In this document: piece by piece, positions 10,901-18,080 of the stretch
How the letters are laid out: every line of letters begins with the position of its first letter
How positions within the stretch are numbered: position 1 is the stretch's first letter
Source of the DNA: Thermoguttaceae bacterium
Lineage (GTDB): Bacteria; Planctomycetota; Planctomycetia; Pirellulales; Thermoguttaceae
Assembly: GCA_017436025.1 (NCBI GenBank)
Contig: JAFSDX010000083.1
Span: 1 to 34,743, forward strand
Length of the DNA stretch: 34,743 bases
Reading direction: 5' to 3'
Program-made: the position numbers and the translations under genes
The notes under the pieces: generated by a model
Seen by the model: the letters and a program-made list of their open reading frames with translations, nothing else
Told to the model about the DNA's origin: nothing
Databases searched by the model: none

Positions 10901-11070
10901 GCTAACAACGCTCGCTCTTCCAGTTGCTCGAGTCGCGCTAAACGGGTCTTTTCGCGCTTCGGACGCGACGCCTTGCCGCTCGACTTCGGGCCGCTCTTGA
11001 GCGACGCGCCTCCGTTGCGAGTTCGACGGTTCAAGCCCAACGTTTCCATCACGTCAAATCGACGGTTCAT
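4963..11070 (-). CDS. LEPR-XLL / CSLREA / Pmp-like beta-helix giant surface protein, N-terminal reading frame
   Basis: 2035 residues. The start at 11070 has AGGAG eight bases upstream. Residues 47-58 read LEQLEERALLAV, a LEPR-XLL-type planctomycete export motif after a basic leader. About 150-480 hold four FnIII-like repeats (ELTWVDN, YEYRVSAFNAAG). Two CSLREA-type motifs, TSLREA and ISLREA, lie near 482-508 and 877-903, each followed by a block of Pmp-like beta-helix repeats (GGGVYA..TFTNCAISGN, about 587-767 and 987-1127). A choice-of-anchor-Q-like segment ending in DLGAYE lies near 1143-1233. More beta-helix with DAVGGDTN motifs follows, and a CARDB-like domain lies at about 1765-1880. The frame ends at a TGA inside what looks like a continuing domain. 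Secretion or cell-surface display is inferred from the family; the ligand is unknown. It is transcribed divergently from the four-domain FGE-like gene. Confidence 0.9.
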   Translation of the reverse strand: MNRRFDVMETLGLNRRTRNGGASLKSGPKSSGKASRPKREKTRLARLEQLEERALLAVTASEFAADDDIAAEVAESTERELSTLELTERNAADTSAAVALLNSVAQTPSTVSYGPDASCVVQLDPTLATPPSVVAFGMEALVVDAETPSKTPTLVVTTNAADATSYYATDLAPGATYEYRVSAFNAAGASEAIVATLTTPVNETAPVAPSSVAFGAYVAEDGVAELTWVDNADNETGYRVEMLLDGEWTEMGIVPADATSFYATDLAPGTTYEYRVSAFNAAGASEAIVATFTTLSVPAAPYGLALGEYYADDGVAELTWVDNASNETGYRVEMLLDGEWTEMGVVPADITLFYAPDLAPGTSYEFRVSAFNAAGSSEAVVATLTTLSVPAAPYGLALGEYYADDGVAELTWVDNADNEAGYLIEMNVDGAWVELGFAGADATSFYAPDLAPGTSYEFRVSAFNAAGSSEATSATILTPDAEALSLVVTTNLDVVDASDGVTSLREAIASAEIGDTITFAPSLKGETITLSGEQLEIAQGITVDASVLYDAATQTPGITIDANQKSRVFYVNGGTEDNPVELIGLTLTGGNRAEDGGGVYALGTTTFTNCAISGNRAEYDGGGVYVGSDATTTFTNCAISRNTAEYDGGGVYALGTTTFTNCAISGNRANSGGGVYAYWGTTTFTNCAISGNTAEYGGGVCVGYDGTATFTNCAISGNRAEYDGGGVYVGYDGTATFTNCTVSGNTANYGGGVYANDTTTLYNSIVALNYAKSSDADISSALSANSANNLIGFDPKFVVGPVFDADGNLTNADALDLRLSSESWAIDRGDVAYVEGVATDLAGNTRVERSWASTATVDIGAYEYQSTFTKTPETPSLVVTTNSDVVDDMDGLISLREAIWYAESDSSFGSTITFAPSLKGKTITLVAGELRTSQGIKIDASALYNASTQTPGITVNANQKSRVFCVSGGTADAPVALIGLTITGGNRASYGGGVYAGGTATFTNCAISGNTAEDGGGVYAGGTTTLTNCAISGNTAEDGGGVYAGGTATFTNCAISGNTANSGGGVYAGGTATFTNCAISGNRAEYNGGGVYVGYDGTATFTNCTVSGNTANYGGGVYANDTTTLYNSIVALNTASNSGADVYVYGTLYAYNTLSSYSAWDNASESDVVNYVYDALLPLFTDAENGDYTLAPNSQAFNKGNNQYAYDAGLTDDSYDLAGRRRFSYGTIDLGAYESEDRFDASQSGVFNGGVDFAWEQPYDEAVALRLTWISGAKSSVLGVFGASGEFAWDTTSFDDGAGRLIVEYLDENDAVLKSATIAATIINDENVVVKRGTIGENETWEAGKVYLVVGRIDVASGATLNIGEGAVVKFWRGASVNAQEGAAVIVGDSATLTRAEDDAVGGDTNKDGENSVAKYGASYFKGQGNFQVSASATVKYVTTTTSGTLQNNETWLGGQVYRVTGDLIVPSGVTLTIQPGAILKFNAGKSLIVEKGGTLIAEGTSAAPIVFTSIKDDAVGGDTNGDDGKQAPTGGDWDCVSVAGVATFSNVKFYYGAPYNESGILEVSSGGTINLDSCVIAHAKYDGLWNWGGTINATNTIVSDVGLATAPYRGTQNYVNCVFDGTSYAAMFWSHWTGSGTYVNCVFSNIYSDWIDSWGSLAYQNYLTFQNCLFWNPKGAGPQTFAEVGKNGNIWANPLFRDAANGDYRLSAGSPCIDAGDGTLAPETDADGAPRVTDDYSGQTGTPDANGIYVDIGAYEFADGAASSLDLEPVDLKAPTSAAVGETVTLEWTTRNNGTVAATGAWSDEIYLVSPSGREILVATILRSAAIGAGDLQTNYAQVVVPEVLDGEYSFVVRVNPNRDVFEGVNVDNNVLVAQNIVKIEQPTLIPSDAFEVNSTKRYYKLAIPAGQAYSLRYVWPGGEQATSVSILASEGMLPTDERCDWRAVQTTQNVESGGQNIAVLYVPASDEERVVYVSFVASLGTTVGALTQNDDAFDVYGFADGQSFADSEGREYAAAVQLGQTSNVAIVGVGFQD
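7672..9310 (-). repeat. Two arrays of Pmp-like beta-helix repeats with a recently duplicated segment
   Basis: Within the giant gene, short units encoding 'GGGVYA...TFTNCAISGN' recur in two blocks, about 7675-8110 and 8765-9310. Positions 7672-7811 are identical to 8764-8903 (140 bp, offset 1092). After one mismatch (7812/8904) identity continues to 7860/8952. Each repeat would form one rung of a right-handed parallel beta-helix. The near-identity points to recent internal duplication or gene conversion. Confidence 0.85.
9640..10600 (-). repeat. Tandem FnIII-like domain repeats (about 276-bp period)
   Basis: Successive FnIII-like domains in the giant gene are highly similar in DNA. For example, the stretch beginning gtagtattcgcccag occurs at 9865 and 10141, 276 bp or 92 codons apart. 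Encoded repeats share ELTWVDNA, GYRVEMLLDGEWTEMG and PDLAPGTSYEFRVSAFNAAG. The copy nearest the N-terminus is shortened. Confidence 0.8.
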
Positions 11071-11171
11071 TTCTCGACTCCTGGTAAACGACGCAAAATA
11101 AAAGATTAAAGCTAACGCGTTCCCAACGTCGCGCGTTTCGGGCGCTACGCTTAGAAAAACCCGTTACGCTT

Positions 11172-11199
11172 ATTATAACATTTTGATTTACGAAGTCAA
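11172..11199 (-). promoter_or_regulatory. Sigma70-type promoter of the giant surface protein gene
   Basis: On the minus strand a -35 TTGACT (11199-11194) and a perfect -10 TATAAT (11177-11172) are separated by 16 bp. Transcription would start near 11165, giving a leader of about 95 nt before the ATG at 11070. Confidence 0.75.
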
Positions 11200-11305
11200 G
11201 CACGCAATTTTGTTTTTCGTCGACGATTCAAGCCGCCTTTTGTCCTTTGCCGCGCTCGATTTACAACGGCGCGACGCCGCCCAAACCGAACGGCGCCGCG
11301 ATAAC

Positions 11306-11535
11306 GTCGACTTAGTTAAGCCTCGCCCTTCTCTCCTACGTAAACCTCGGCGTTCGCGACGATTACATACGCTCTTCAATCTCGACGTTACCATCGTCGC
11401 GGCGCCCGTTTGCAAGTCGCGGTCGACTTGGTTAAGCCTCGTCCTTCTCTCCTACGTAAACCTCGGCGTCCGAGACGGTTACACGCGATTCAATCTCGAC
11501 GTTACCATCGTCGCGGCGCCCGTTTGCAAGTCGCA
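11306..11535. repeat. Two imperfect direct repeats of about 115 bp
   Basis: Unit 1 (11306-11421) and unit 2 (11422-11535) start gtcgactt and end in gcccgtttgcaagtcgc. They share most bases, including cttctctcctacgtaaac and a conserved short hairpin (CGACG, loop TTACCAT, CGTCG). Unit 2 is about 2 nt shorter. No coding function is evident; structured RNA or regulatory DNA is possible but unproven. Confidence 0.85.
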
Positions 11536-11728
11536 AATAAAAGATTCGGCTCCGGCTCAGGTTTTCTTTTTCTCCGCTCTTTTCGACGCGCCTCTTGTTC
11601 CCGTCCGACTCTTTTCCTGCGCCGTTCCTCCGTTTTTTCTCCCTGAAAACGAGCGCTTTTTCTTAATTGGGAGCCCAATAAAAGGATTTTTCTAGAAAAT
11701 CTCTAAAAATTAAAAAAAAACGTTCGCG

Positions 11729-11756
11729 TTGACACATTGTAGCGCACTATTATAAA
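11729..11756 (+). promoter_or_regulatory. Sigma70-type promoter of the FGE-repeat protein gene
   Basis: A perfect -35 TTGACA (11729-11734) is followed after 16 bp by TATAAA (11751-11756). A start near 11763 gives a leader of about 80 nt before the ATG at 11842. Confidence 0.72.
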
Positions 11757-11841
11757 CAGACCGCCCGACAAGCGCGGTCGCCGGAGTCGCGGACGTCGAC
11801 TACCGGACGCTTGGTTTTTATAACGGAAAGAGAAAAATCTT

Positions 11842-14800
11842 ATGAAAAACGTTAACCCCTTACGCCGCGACGTCTTTCGCGCGATCGGCGCCGCTTTCCT
11901 TGCGACGGCGAGCGCTTTGAGCGTCGTTTTTTTACTCGCCGGAGTCGCCGCGCTTTGCGACGTCTCGTTTCCCGGATCGCGCAACCTTTGCAATTACGTT
12001 GTTTTAAGCCGTTTCTTCACCGACGCGCCGGTTCGCGACGCCCAAAACGCCGCCTGCGAAGACGCCGTCGTCGAAATCGCGTCCCAAACGTCGGAAACTT
12101 TAGCGCGCGCCGCCGGCGTCCTTCCGACGCTCGGTCTCGTCGCGTCGCTCGACATTCTCCGCGACGCTTCCACCGGCGTTTCCAACAATGTCTCCCCCGG
12201 CGTTTCCGACGGCGCGACGCCGCAAGACGCCGCGTCGCAACCGTCGACGATTCCGCTCGACAAGGAGGCGGGCGAACGCTTAACCCTTACGATTCAAGGC
12301 GTTGAATTCGCGTTTCGCTGGGTTCCGGCGCAAGAGTTAATCGTCGGAAGCGCCGAGGACGAACCGGAGCGCGAAACCGACGAAACGCGCCGTCAAGTCC
12401 TTTTAACGCAAGGGTTTTGGATGCAAGAAACGGAGACGACGCAAGCGCAATGGCTCGCGATTATGCGCGACCCCAAATACGACGGTCGCACCCCCGACTT
12501 ACCGGCGTTCGGAACGTCGTATTACGACGCGCAGCGCTTTCTCGCCGCCCTTAACGCCGTCGCGCAACTCCCAAACGACGGCTCGCAACCTCCTTTTATA
12601 TTTAGACTTCCGACCGAAGCCGAGTTTGAGACCGCCCTTCGCGCCGGAACGAAAACGACGTATTTTTGGGGCGATTCCGACGCCGGGCAAAGAGCGGTCG
12701 AGTTCGGCAACGTCGGCGACCAAACGCTAAGCCAACGTTATCCACAAGGGCAATACGGTCATTTCCTCGACCTTCCCGACGGTTTCGCCGCTCACGCGCC
12801 GGTCGGTTCCTTTAAACCGAACGCTTACAACGTTTTCGATCTCATCGGCAACGTCGCGGAATGGACGAGCGACTGGTATGCGCCGCGCTCCGAAAGCGGC
12901 GAACCTCTCGTCGACCCGACCGGGCCGGTCTTTACCGTCGCCGAATCGCAAGCGAAACCGACGCGACAAAAAGTCGTTCGCGGCGGCCATTACTTCTCCG
13001 GCGCGGACGAATGCCGCTCGGCGTCGCGCGGCGCGACCGTTCCTTACGACGAAAACGCTAACCTCGGGTTTCGCATTATTTTAGCGACCCAAAACACGAA
13101 CGCGCAACCGACGCCGCCGACGGTCGAAGCGGGCGAAAAAGCGGGCGATCTCCTCGAAATTCAGGTCAACGACGTCCCAATGCGCTTCCGTTGGGTTCCC
13201 GCCGGGACTTACGAAATCGGATCGCCGGAAAACGAGCCGGGCCGCGCCGCCGACGAAACGCCGCGCAAAGTTCGGTTAACGCAAGGACTTTGGGTTCTCG
13301 AAACGGAAGTCTCTCAGCGGCATTGGTTTGCGCTCTTAGAAAGCGACGATTACGACGAAACGTCGCTCGACTATCCGGCGCATTCGGTTACCTGGTTCGC
13401 GGCGCAAGACTACATCGCGTCGTTCAACGCGAGCGGCGCGATCGCCAACAATCCTCATTCGCAAGCCTCGACCAAATACGAACTTAGACTTTTAACGGAA
13501 GCCGAGTGGGAAATCGCCTGCCGCGCCGGTTCGTCGACGCCGTTCTGTTGCGGCTCCGACCCGGATAAACTGCCGCGATACGGAAACGTCGCCGACGCGA
13601 CATACCGTCGCGAAATGCAAGCGCAACATCCCAATTACACCGACTACGAAACCTCAAACGGCGACGACGGCTGCCTTTACGACGCGCCGGTCGGGCGTTT
13701 TCAACCGAACGCTTGGGACCTGTACGATATGCACGGCAACCTTCGCGAATGGGTCGCCGACTATTACGGTTCCCGTCCGAGCGGCGACGCGCTTCTCGTC
13801 GACCCGACCGGCCCCGATTACGGCGACGCTCGCCTACCGGAAAACATCGTTCGTCCCAAAGTCTTACGCGGCGGACTTTACTGGAGCGCGCCAAGCGAAG
13901 CCCGCTCCGCCGCCCGTTACGGAACGGCGCCGACCGAAAAAGAACGCAACGTCGGTTTTCGCGTCGCGCTCGCGACGCAAACGACGCGACGTCGTCAAGC
14001 GTCGCCCAAGCCTACCGTTAAAACCGGAACTTTTGCGGGCGAACGGGTTACGTTCGAATATCGCGGCGTCGAATTCGCGTTCCGCTGGGTTCCGGAGGGC
14101 GAATTCCAAATGGGCTCCCCGAGTTCCGAAGAGGGGCGACGAACGAGGGAAAAGCGCCTGAAAGTTAGAATACCGCGCGGATTCTGGATAATGGAACACG
14201 AAATCACAATCGAGCAATTAACGGCGATTTTCGGCGCGAACGCTCAACCGGAATACCTCCGGCATAACGACGCAAAGGGTTTCCGCTACTTACCTTACGA
14301 CCGCTTAACACTCCCGGCGACAAACCTAGATTGGTTCGAGGTTCAGCGTTTTATCCGCGCGCTCAACGAAGCGGGACTTTTCGAAAACGACGGCGAATTT
14401 TATCCCCAACTCCCGACCAGCGCTCAATTTGAGTACGCCTGTCGAGCCGGAACCGAAGAAGCGCGTTACCACGAGTCGCTCGACGCGATCGCTTGGTTCG
14501 CCGGAAACGTCGGCGAATCGCAAGCGCCGCGCCCGGTCAAGGGCAAACTTCCGAACGCCTGGGGCCTGTACGACACGCTCGGCAACGTTGAAGAATGGGT
14601 TTTTGACACAGAAATCTATTCAACTTATGTCGACGATTACATCGATTGCGTTCCCGACGCCGATTACAACGTCGAAGCGGAACGCAACATTTTCGAAACG
14701 CGCAAATTTTCTAAAAGTTTGCGCGGCGGCACGGCTTTCTCCGACGCCGCAATCTGCCGCGCCGCTTGGTTTTACCCCAATTCGCCAAAGGAATCGGGCA

Positions 14801-15765
14801 ACCTCGTCGGTTTTCGTCTTGTTTTGAATCAAAACGCGAACACGCAGGCAACGCCGCCGAAAACCCGCGCTACCGTTAGCGGCAAAATCAAAAACAAATG
14901 GACGAAGGGCAAAAAGAAACCGGGCGAAATTATGACGTTAACCTTTTCTAACAAAGCGCTTAAAATCGCTCCCAAGATTTCCTTGAACTTCTGCTGGATT
15001 CCGGGCGGCAAATTTACGCAAGGCTCTCCGCTCGACGAAATTGGGCGCAATCCGGACGAAACGCTCCGCGAAGTCGAAATTTCCGGCTTTTGGCTAGCGC
15101 AAGTCGAGACGCCGCGAGGCTTTGCGCGCACGATTTTAGGCCAAGGCAGCGACGTCGTCGACAACGAATACCTGTTCCCGTTACGCAACGTCAGTCGTTA
15201 CGACGCGCAGTTTTTAATCGACGTCTTAAACGCTAACGACTTGGCGCCAAAAGGATTAAAGTACGTCTTACCGACCGAGGCGCAGTGGGAATACGCTTGT
15301 CGCGGCGGTTCCCAAACGCCGTACTACTGGGGCGACCGCCGTCCGTCGCTTTACGAGATTAAAAAAAACGCCGCGACGCGTTCCCAAACGGTTGAACCGC
15401 AAATTCACGAAGTCGAGCAAAATTCGTTCTTTATGTCCGACGAAGCGCAATATCATCCGTTTAATTTGCTGAATATGGTCGCGAATGTGTCCGAATGGAC
15501 GCGCGACGATTACCACGTTTATTCGAGCGAACCGACCGTCGATCCGGTCGAAAAATCCGACGTCGGCCTTAACGTCTTTCGCGGAGCGAGTTACGCCGGT
15601 CTTTTGGACGCGATAAAGAAAGGCGATTCAACGACGAGCGCCCGCTCGGCGGAACGTTTCTTCGCGCCGCCCGGCTTGAAAAGCGAAACCATCGGCTTCC
15701 GACTCGCGCTCGTCCCGGACGACGCCGCGTCAAACGTCGAAAAAACGCCCGACGACGTCCAATAA
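11842..15765 (+). CDS. Exported protein with four tandem FGE/SUMF1-type domains
   Basis: 1307 residues with one hydrophobic N-terminal segment (about 15-40) acting as signal peptide or membrane anchor. Four formylglycine-generating-enzyme-type (SUMF1, C-type-lectin fold) domains follow at about 147-415, 436-711, 735-996 and 1048-1290. Each shows family landmarks: FRWVPxG-like entry, a 'W' motif after E(T/V)E, RLPTEAEFE / RLLTEAEWE, GNVAEW-type motif, RGG near the end, then GFR. The cysteine pair that binds copper in true FGE is not intact: the first position is Ser in domains 1-3, and the second is Cys, Ala and Cys. Sulfatase activation is therefore unlikely, and a binding or structural role is inferred. 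SUMF1 proteins are abundant in planctomycetes, but four copies in one chain is unusual. Divergent from the giant surface gene. A weak GGAAAGAG ribosome-binding site precedes the ATG. Confidence 0.92.
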   Translation: MKNVNPLRRDVFRAIGAAFLATASALSVVFLLAGVAALCDVSFPGSRNLCNYVVLSRFFTDAPVRDAQNAACEDAVVEIASQTSETLARAAGVLPTLGLVASLDILRDASTGVSNNVSPGVSDGATPQDAASQPSTIPLDKEAGERLTLTIQGVEFAFRWVPAQELIVGSAEDEPERETDETRRQVLLTQGFWMQETETTQAQWLAIMRDPKYDGRTPDLPAFGTSYYDAQRFLAALNAVAQLPNDGSQPPFIFRLPTEAEFETALRAGTKTTYFWGDSDAGQRAVEFGNVGDQTLSQRYPQGQYGHFLDLPDGFAAHAPVGSFKPNAYNVFDLIGNVAEWTSDWYAPRSESGEPLVDPTGPVFTVAESQAKPTRQKVVRGGHYFSGADECRSASRGATVPYDENANLGFRIILATQNTNAQPTPPTVEAGEKAGDLLEIQVNDVPMRFRWVPAGTYEIGSPENEPGRAADETPRKVRLTQGLWVLETEVSQRHWFALLESDDYDETSLDYPAHSVTWFAAQDYIASFNASGAIANNPHSQASTKYELRLLTEAEWEIACRAGSSTPFCCGSDPDKLPRYGNVADATYRREMQAQHPNYTDYETSNGDDGCLYDAPVGRFQPNAWDLYDMHGNLREWVADYYGSRPSGDALLVDPTGPDYGDARLPENIVRPKVLRGGLYWSAPSEARSAARYGTAPTEKERNVGFRVALATQTTRRRQASPKPTVKTGTFAGERVTFEYRGVEFAFRWVPEGEFQMGSPSSEEGRRTREKRLKVRIPRGFWIMEHEITIEQLTAIFGANAQPEYLRHNDAKGFRYLPYDRLTLPATNLDWFEVQRFIRALNEAGLFENDGEFYPQLPTSAQFEYACRAGTEEARYHESLDAIAWFAGNVGESQAPRPVKGKLPNAWGLYDTLGNVEEWVFDTEIYSTYVDDYIDCVPDADYNVEAERNIFETRKFSKSLRGGTAFSDAAICRAAWFYPNSPKESGNLVGFRLVLNQNANTQATPPKTRATVSGKIKNKWTKGKKKPGEIMTLTFSNKALKIAPKISLNFCWIPGGKFTQGSPLDEIGRNPDETLREVEISGFWLAQVETPRGFARTILGQGSDVVDNEYLFPLRNVSRYDAQFLIDVLNANDLAPKGLKYVLPTEAQWEYACRGGSQTPYYWGDRRPSLYEIKKNAATRSQTVEPQIHEVEQNSFFMSDEAQYHPFNLLNMVANVSEWTRDDYHVYSSEPTVDPVEKSDVGLNVFRGASYAGLLDAIKKGDSTTSARSAERFFAPPGLKSETIGFRLALVPDDAASNVEKTPDDVQ

Positions 15766-15860
15766 ACTCCGATTTCAAGCGTTTTAAACTTCACGTTGCG
15801 ACGCGTCGAAACGCCGCGTCGCTCGTTCGCTCCGCCGACTTGCGCCGTTTTGACGCCGCG

Positions 15861-16589
15861 TCAACGTTTTTTAAGTTCGTTCGCGAAAAAGAGAAGAAGC
15901 GGCGACGCGGCGTCAAATTCGAGCGTAAACGACTTGCCGAGCGCTTCGTTCAGCGTCGCGGTCGACCAGCGCGGCAGTTTCAGACGGTTCAGCGGGTATT
16001 TTAACCCTTGCGACGTAATCGCTTGCGTCGGGTCGAAACTAAAAATCGAGATTTGCTCGCCCGGGCGCGACGCGAACGTTCCGCTTTCCAACGCGACCCG
16101 AAAAACGCCGAAGTCGTCGATCAGGCGAATCGACGGCGCGACGCGGGCAAAGTCGACCAACCGCGAAATATTCCCGAGCGCGTGATCGGCCCTAAGTCCC
16201 GTCGCGCCAAGAATTGCGAGTTCCGTCCAACCGCGCTCGACGCAAAAACGGAACGCTTTGTCCAAGTCGTTCGTCTCCTGCTCCGCGACGCGAACGAGCC
16301 GATTCCGGAACCGCGCCTTCAACGCTTCCGGAACCGAGTCGAGATCGCCGACGATCCAATCGGGTTCGCGCCCGAACGCGACCGCCTTCTCCGCCGCGCC
16401 GTCGCAACAGACCAACGTCGGCGTTTCGACGATAAAACGTTGAACGACGGCGCTTTGCGGAAACTCGCCGTTCGCAAGAATAACGACCGGCGCCGACGGC
16501 TCGCCTTTATGCGACGCCGCTTTCTTTTCCGGCGCGTTCGGCGTTTCGGAAATCGCAAAATTCGACGCGTCCCCGTTCGGCGCGCTCAT
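15861..16589 (-). CDS. Thiamine pyrophosphokinase
   Basis: Cytoplasmic enzyme that transfers pyrophosphate from ATP to thiamine, giving thiamine diphosphate. Family motifs are present: CCDGAA, DWIVGDLDS (acidic metal site), QETNDLDKAF and GATGLRADHALGNI. The C-terminal half matches the beta-sandwich thiamine-binding domain (TSQGLKYPL). An ATG at 16610 would add seven residues, but the ATG at 16589 is preceded by GGAG with eight bases spacing, so I prefer it (242 residues). The roughly 30 residues before VVILANGEF are low-complexity and nonconserved. It is the last of three minus-strand genes (exonuclease, ROK kinase, this one) and is separated from the ROK gene by a 34-bp tandem array. Confidence 0.88.
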   Translation of the reverse strand: MSAPNGDASNFAISETPNAPEKKAASHKGEPSAPVVILANGEFPQSAVVQRFIVETPTLVCCDGAAEKAVAFGREPDWIVGDLDSVPEALKARFRNRLVRVAEQETNDLDKAFRFCVERGWTELAILGATGLRADHALGNISRLVDFARVAPSIRLIDDFGVFRVALESGTFASRPGEQISIFSFDPTQAITSQGLKYPLNRLKLPRWSTATLNEALGKSFTLEFDAASPLLLFFANELKKR

Positions 16590-16718
16590 CGGCTCGTCTC
16601 CATTTTGCAAGTCGTTTATTTAAGTCAATTGCGTCGCGCGACGGCAAAGCGCGAACCAATTTTAAACGCTTAACGGCTCCAACCGCGCTCTTTCAGGTTC
16701 AACGCCAAACGCCGAAAG

Positions 16719-16956
16719 CGACGTTGCGTCAACAATACGGCGTCAAAACCGGCGACGTTGCGTCAACAATACGGCGTCAAAACCGGCGACGTTGCGTCAA
16801 CAATACGGCGTCAAAACCGGCGACGTTGCGTCAACAATACGGCGCAAAAACCAACGACGCCGCGTCAACAATACGGCGCAAAAACCAACGACGCCGCGTC
16901 AACAATACGACGCAAAAGCCAACGACGTCGCGTCAACAATACGGCGCAAAAGCCAA
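16719..16956. repeat. 34-bp tandem repeat array (seven units) overlapping the ROK gene 3' end
   Basis: Seven contiguous 34-bp units begin at 16719, 16753, 16787, 16821, 16855, 16889 and 16923. Units 1-3 are identical, and units 4-7 differ by a few substitutions while keeping cgtcaacaatac. Unit 7 contains the last codons and stop of the ROK kinase gene, so the array looks like serial duplication of that 3' end. The period is not a multiple of three, and open frames across it only repeat one Arg/Gln/Asn-rich peptide pattern. Confidence 0.95.
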
Positions 16957-18000
16957 CGACGCCGCGCCCATCAATCCGGCCTCGTACCCAAGCCCCGTTT
17001 TTTCAATCGTTAGCGTTTTGTTCGTCGCTTTAAAAAGGCAACGCTCGAACGTCTCCCAAAGCGCCGGGTAAAAGAGGTCGAACGAACCGGCGACGCCGCC
17101 GCCGATCACGATCTTTTCCGGGTTCACGAGGTTCGCCGCATACGACGCCGCGCGACCGACGTATCGCCCGGTATCGTCGTAAACCTTGACGGCGAGCGGA
17201 TTTCCGCGTCGCGCTTCTTCGGCGATCGTCGCCGCGGTCGCGCTTTGCGCCAACTCGAATTCGGCGTTGGCGTTCGCTCCGGACGACGCCAAGTAACGCA
17301 ACCAGTCGGCGCGCAACTCGGACGACGCCGCGTCGCCGCCGTTAAAAACGCCCTTAACCAACTCGCGATACCGCCGCGCGATTCCCGGGCCCGCCGCCGT
17401 CGCTTCGAGACAGCCGCGATTCCCGCAACCGCAAAGCGCGCCGCCGCTCTCGACGACGTTGAAGTGCCCGATCTCCGCCGCGCCGGAAAACTTGCCCGCG
17501 TAAACCTTTCCGTCGAGGACGAGACCGCCGCCGATCCCGTTGCTGATCGTTATCCAAACGAAATTATCGACGTCTTGACACACGCCGAAAACCTTCTCCG
17601 CCCAAGCGCAAGCGTTGACGTCGTTGTCGGCGAAAACCGGCTTCCCGAACCGCGCGCGCAACTCGTCCGCCAACGGGAAATCGGCGATTCCGGAAAAGGG
17701 CGCGTAAACCCAGTAACCGCGCTTCGGGTCGGCGACGCCCGGAATCGTCGCGCCGATCGACGCGACGTCGTCCCAACTTTCGCCGGTTTTCTCGAACGTC
17801 TCGGCGGTCGCGTCGAGAATCGCCGCCCAAACGCCGTCGCGTCCGGCGTCTTTCGTCAACGTTCGTCGAGCGACGCCGCGTAATTCGGTTTTACGCTCGC
17901 CGTCGGTCGTTTCGAACACGTCGACAAGCGCCGACAGCATCTTCGACCCGCCTAAGTCGAGCGCGAAAATTGTCGTTTTTTTCGCCGTTTTTTCGTTCAT
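16933..18000 (-). CDS. ROK-family sugar kinase (glucokinase-like)
   Basis: 355 residues; predicted to phosphorylate glucose or a related sugar with ATP in the cytoplasm. ATP-site motif ALDLGGSK lies at 13-20. The middle has GKPVFADNDVNACAWAE (catalytic Asp region). The ROK signature and zinc site EIGH...CGCGNRGCLEA lie near 177-199, and the C-terminus ends in GLMGAASLAF. The frame extends upstream to 18162, but the extra 54 residues are arginine-rich and unlike the family. ATG 18000 has GGGAG at 18013-18009, so it is chosen. It lies 80 bp after the exonuclease gene, probably cotranscribed. Its final codons lie inside a 34-bp tandem array. Exact sugar specificity cannot be read from sequence. 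Confidence 0.9.
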   Translation of the reverse strand: MNEKTAKKTTIFALDLGGSKMLSALVDVFETTDGERKTELRGVARRTLTKDAGRDGVWAAILDATAETFEKTGESWDDVASIGATIPGVADPKRGYWVYAPFSGIADFPLADELRARFGKPVFADNDVNACAWAEKVFGVCQDVDNFVWITISNGIGGGLVLDGKVYAGKFSGAAEIGHFNVVESGGALCGCGNRGCLEATAAGPGIARRYRELVKGVFNGGDAASSELRADWLRYLASSGANANAEFELAQSATAATIAEEARRGNPLAVKVYDDTGRYVGRAASYAANLVNPEKIVIGGGVAGSFDLFYPALWETFERCLFKATNKTLTIEKTGLGYEAGLMGAASLAFAPYC

Positions 18001-18080
18001 TTCGTCGTCTCCCTTAATTTTCGACCGACGCGGCGCGGTCGTTTTTGATTTTTCTAAAACCGGCGCTTTTTTCAAGTTTT

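Larger units (their letters stand above)
11071..11841. other. Divergent intergenic region between giant surface gene and FGE-repeat gene
   Basis: This 771-bp stretch separates two divergent large genes. It holds a promoter for each gene, a roughly 115-bp imperfect direct repeat, and two short dyads near the rightward promoter: attggg/cccaat with a 2-nt loop at 11666-11679, and gatttt/aaaatc at 11685-11701. Reading frames crossing it have low-complexity, arginine-rich translations with no recognisable family, so I call no gene here. Confidence 0.7.

Noticed and set aside
11183..11695. Plus-strand open frame of 170 codons between the divergent genes
   Set aside because: Product is made of the 115-bp repeat read in two different frames and low-complexity sequence; lies over the regulatory region.
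16719..16956. CRISPR-like array
   Set aside because: Units are contiguous with no variable spacers and overlap a coding 3' end; no cas genes nearby.
16724..17071. Plus-strand frames across the 34-bp array
   Set aside because: They only repeat an Arg/Gln/Asn-rich peptide produced by a 34-bp period in shifting frames; no start signal.
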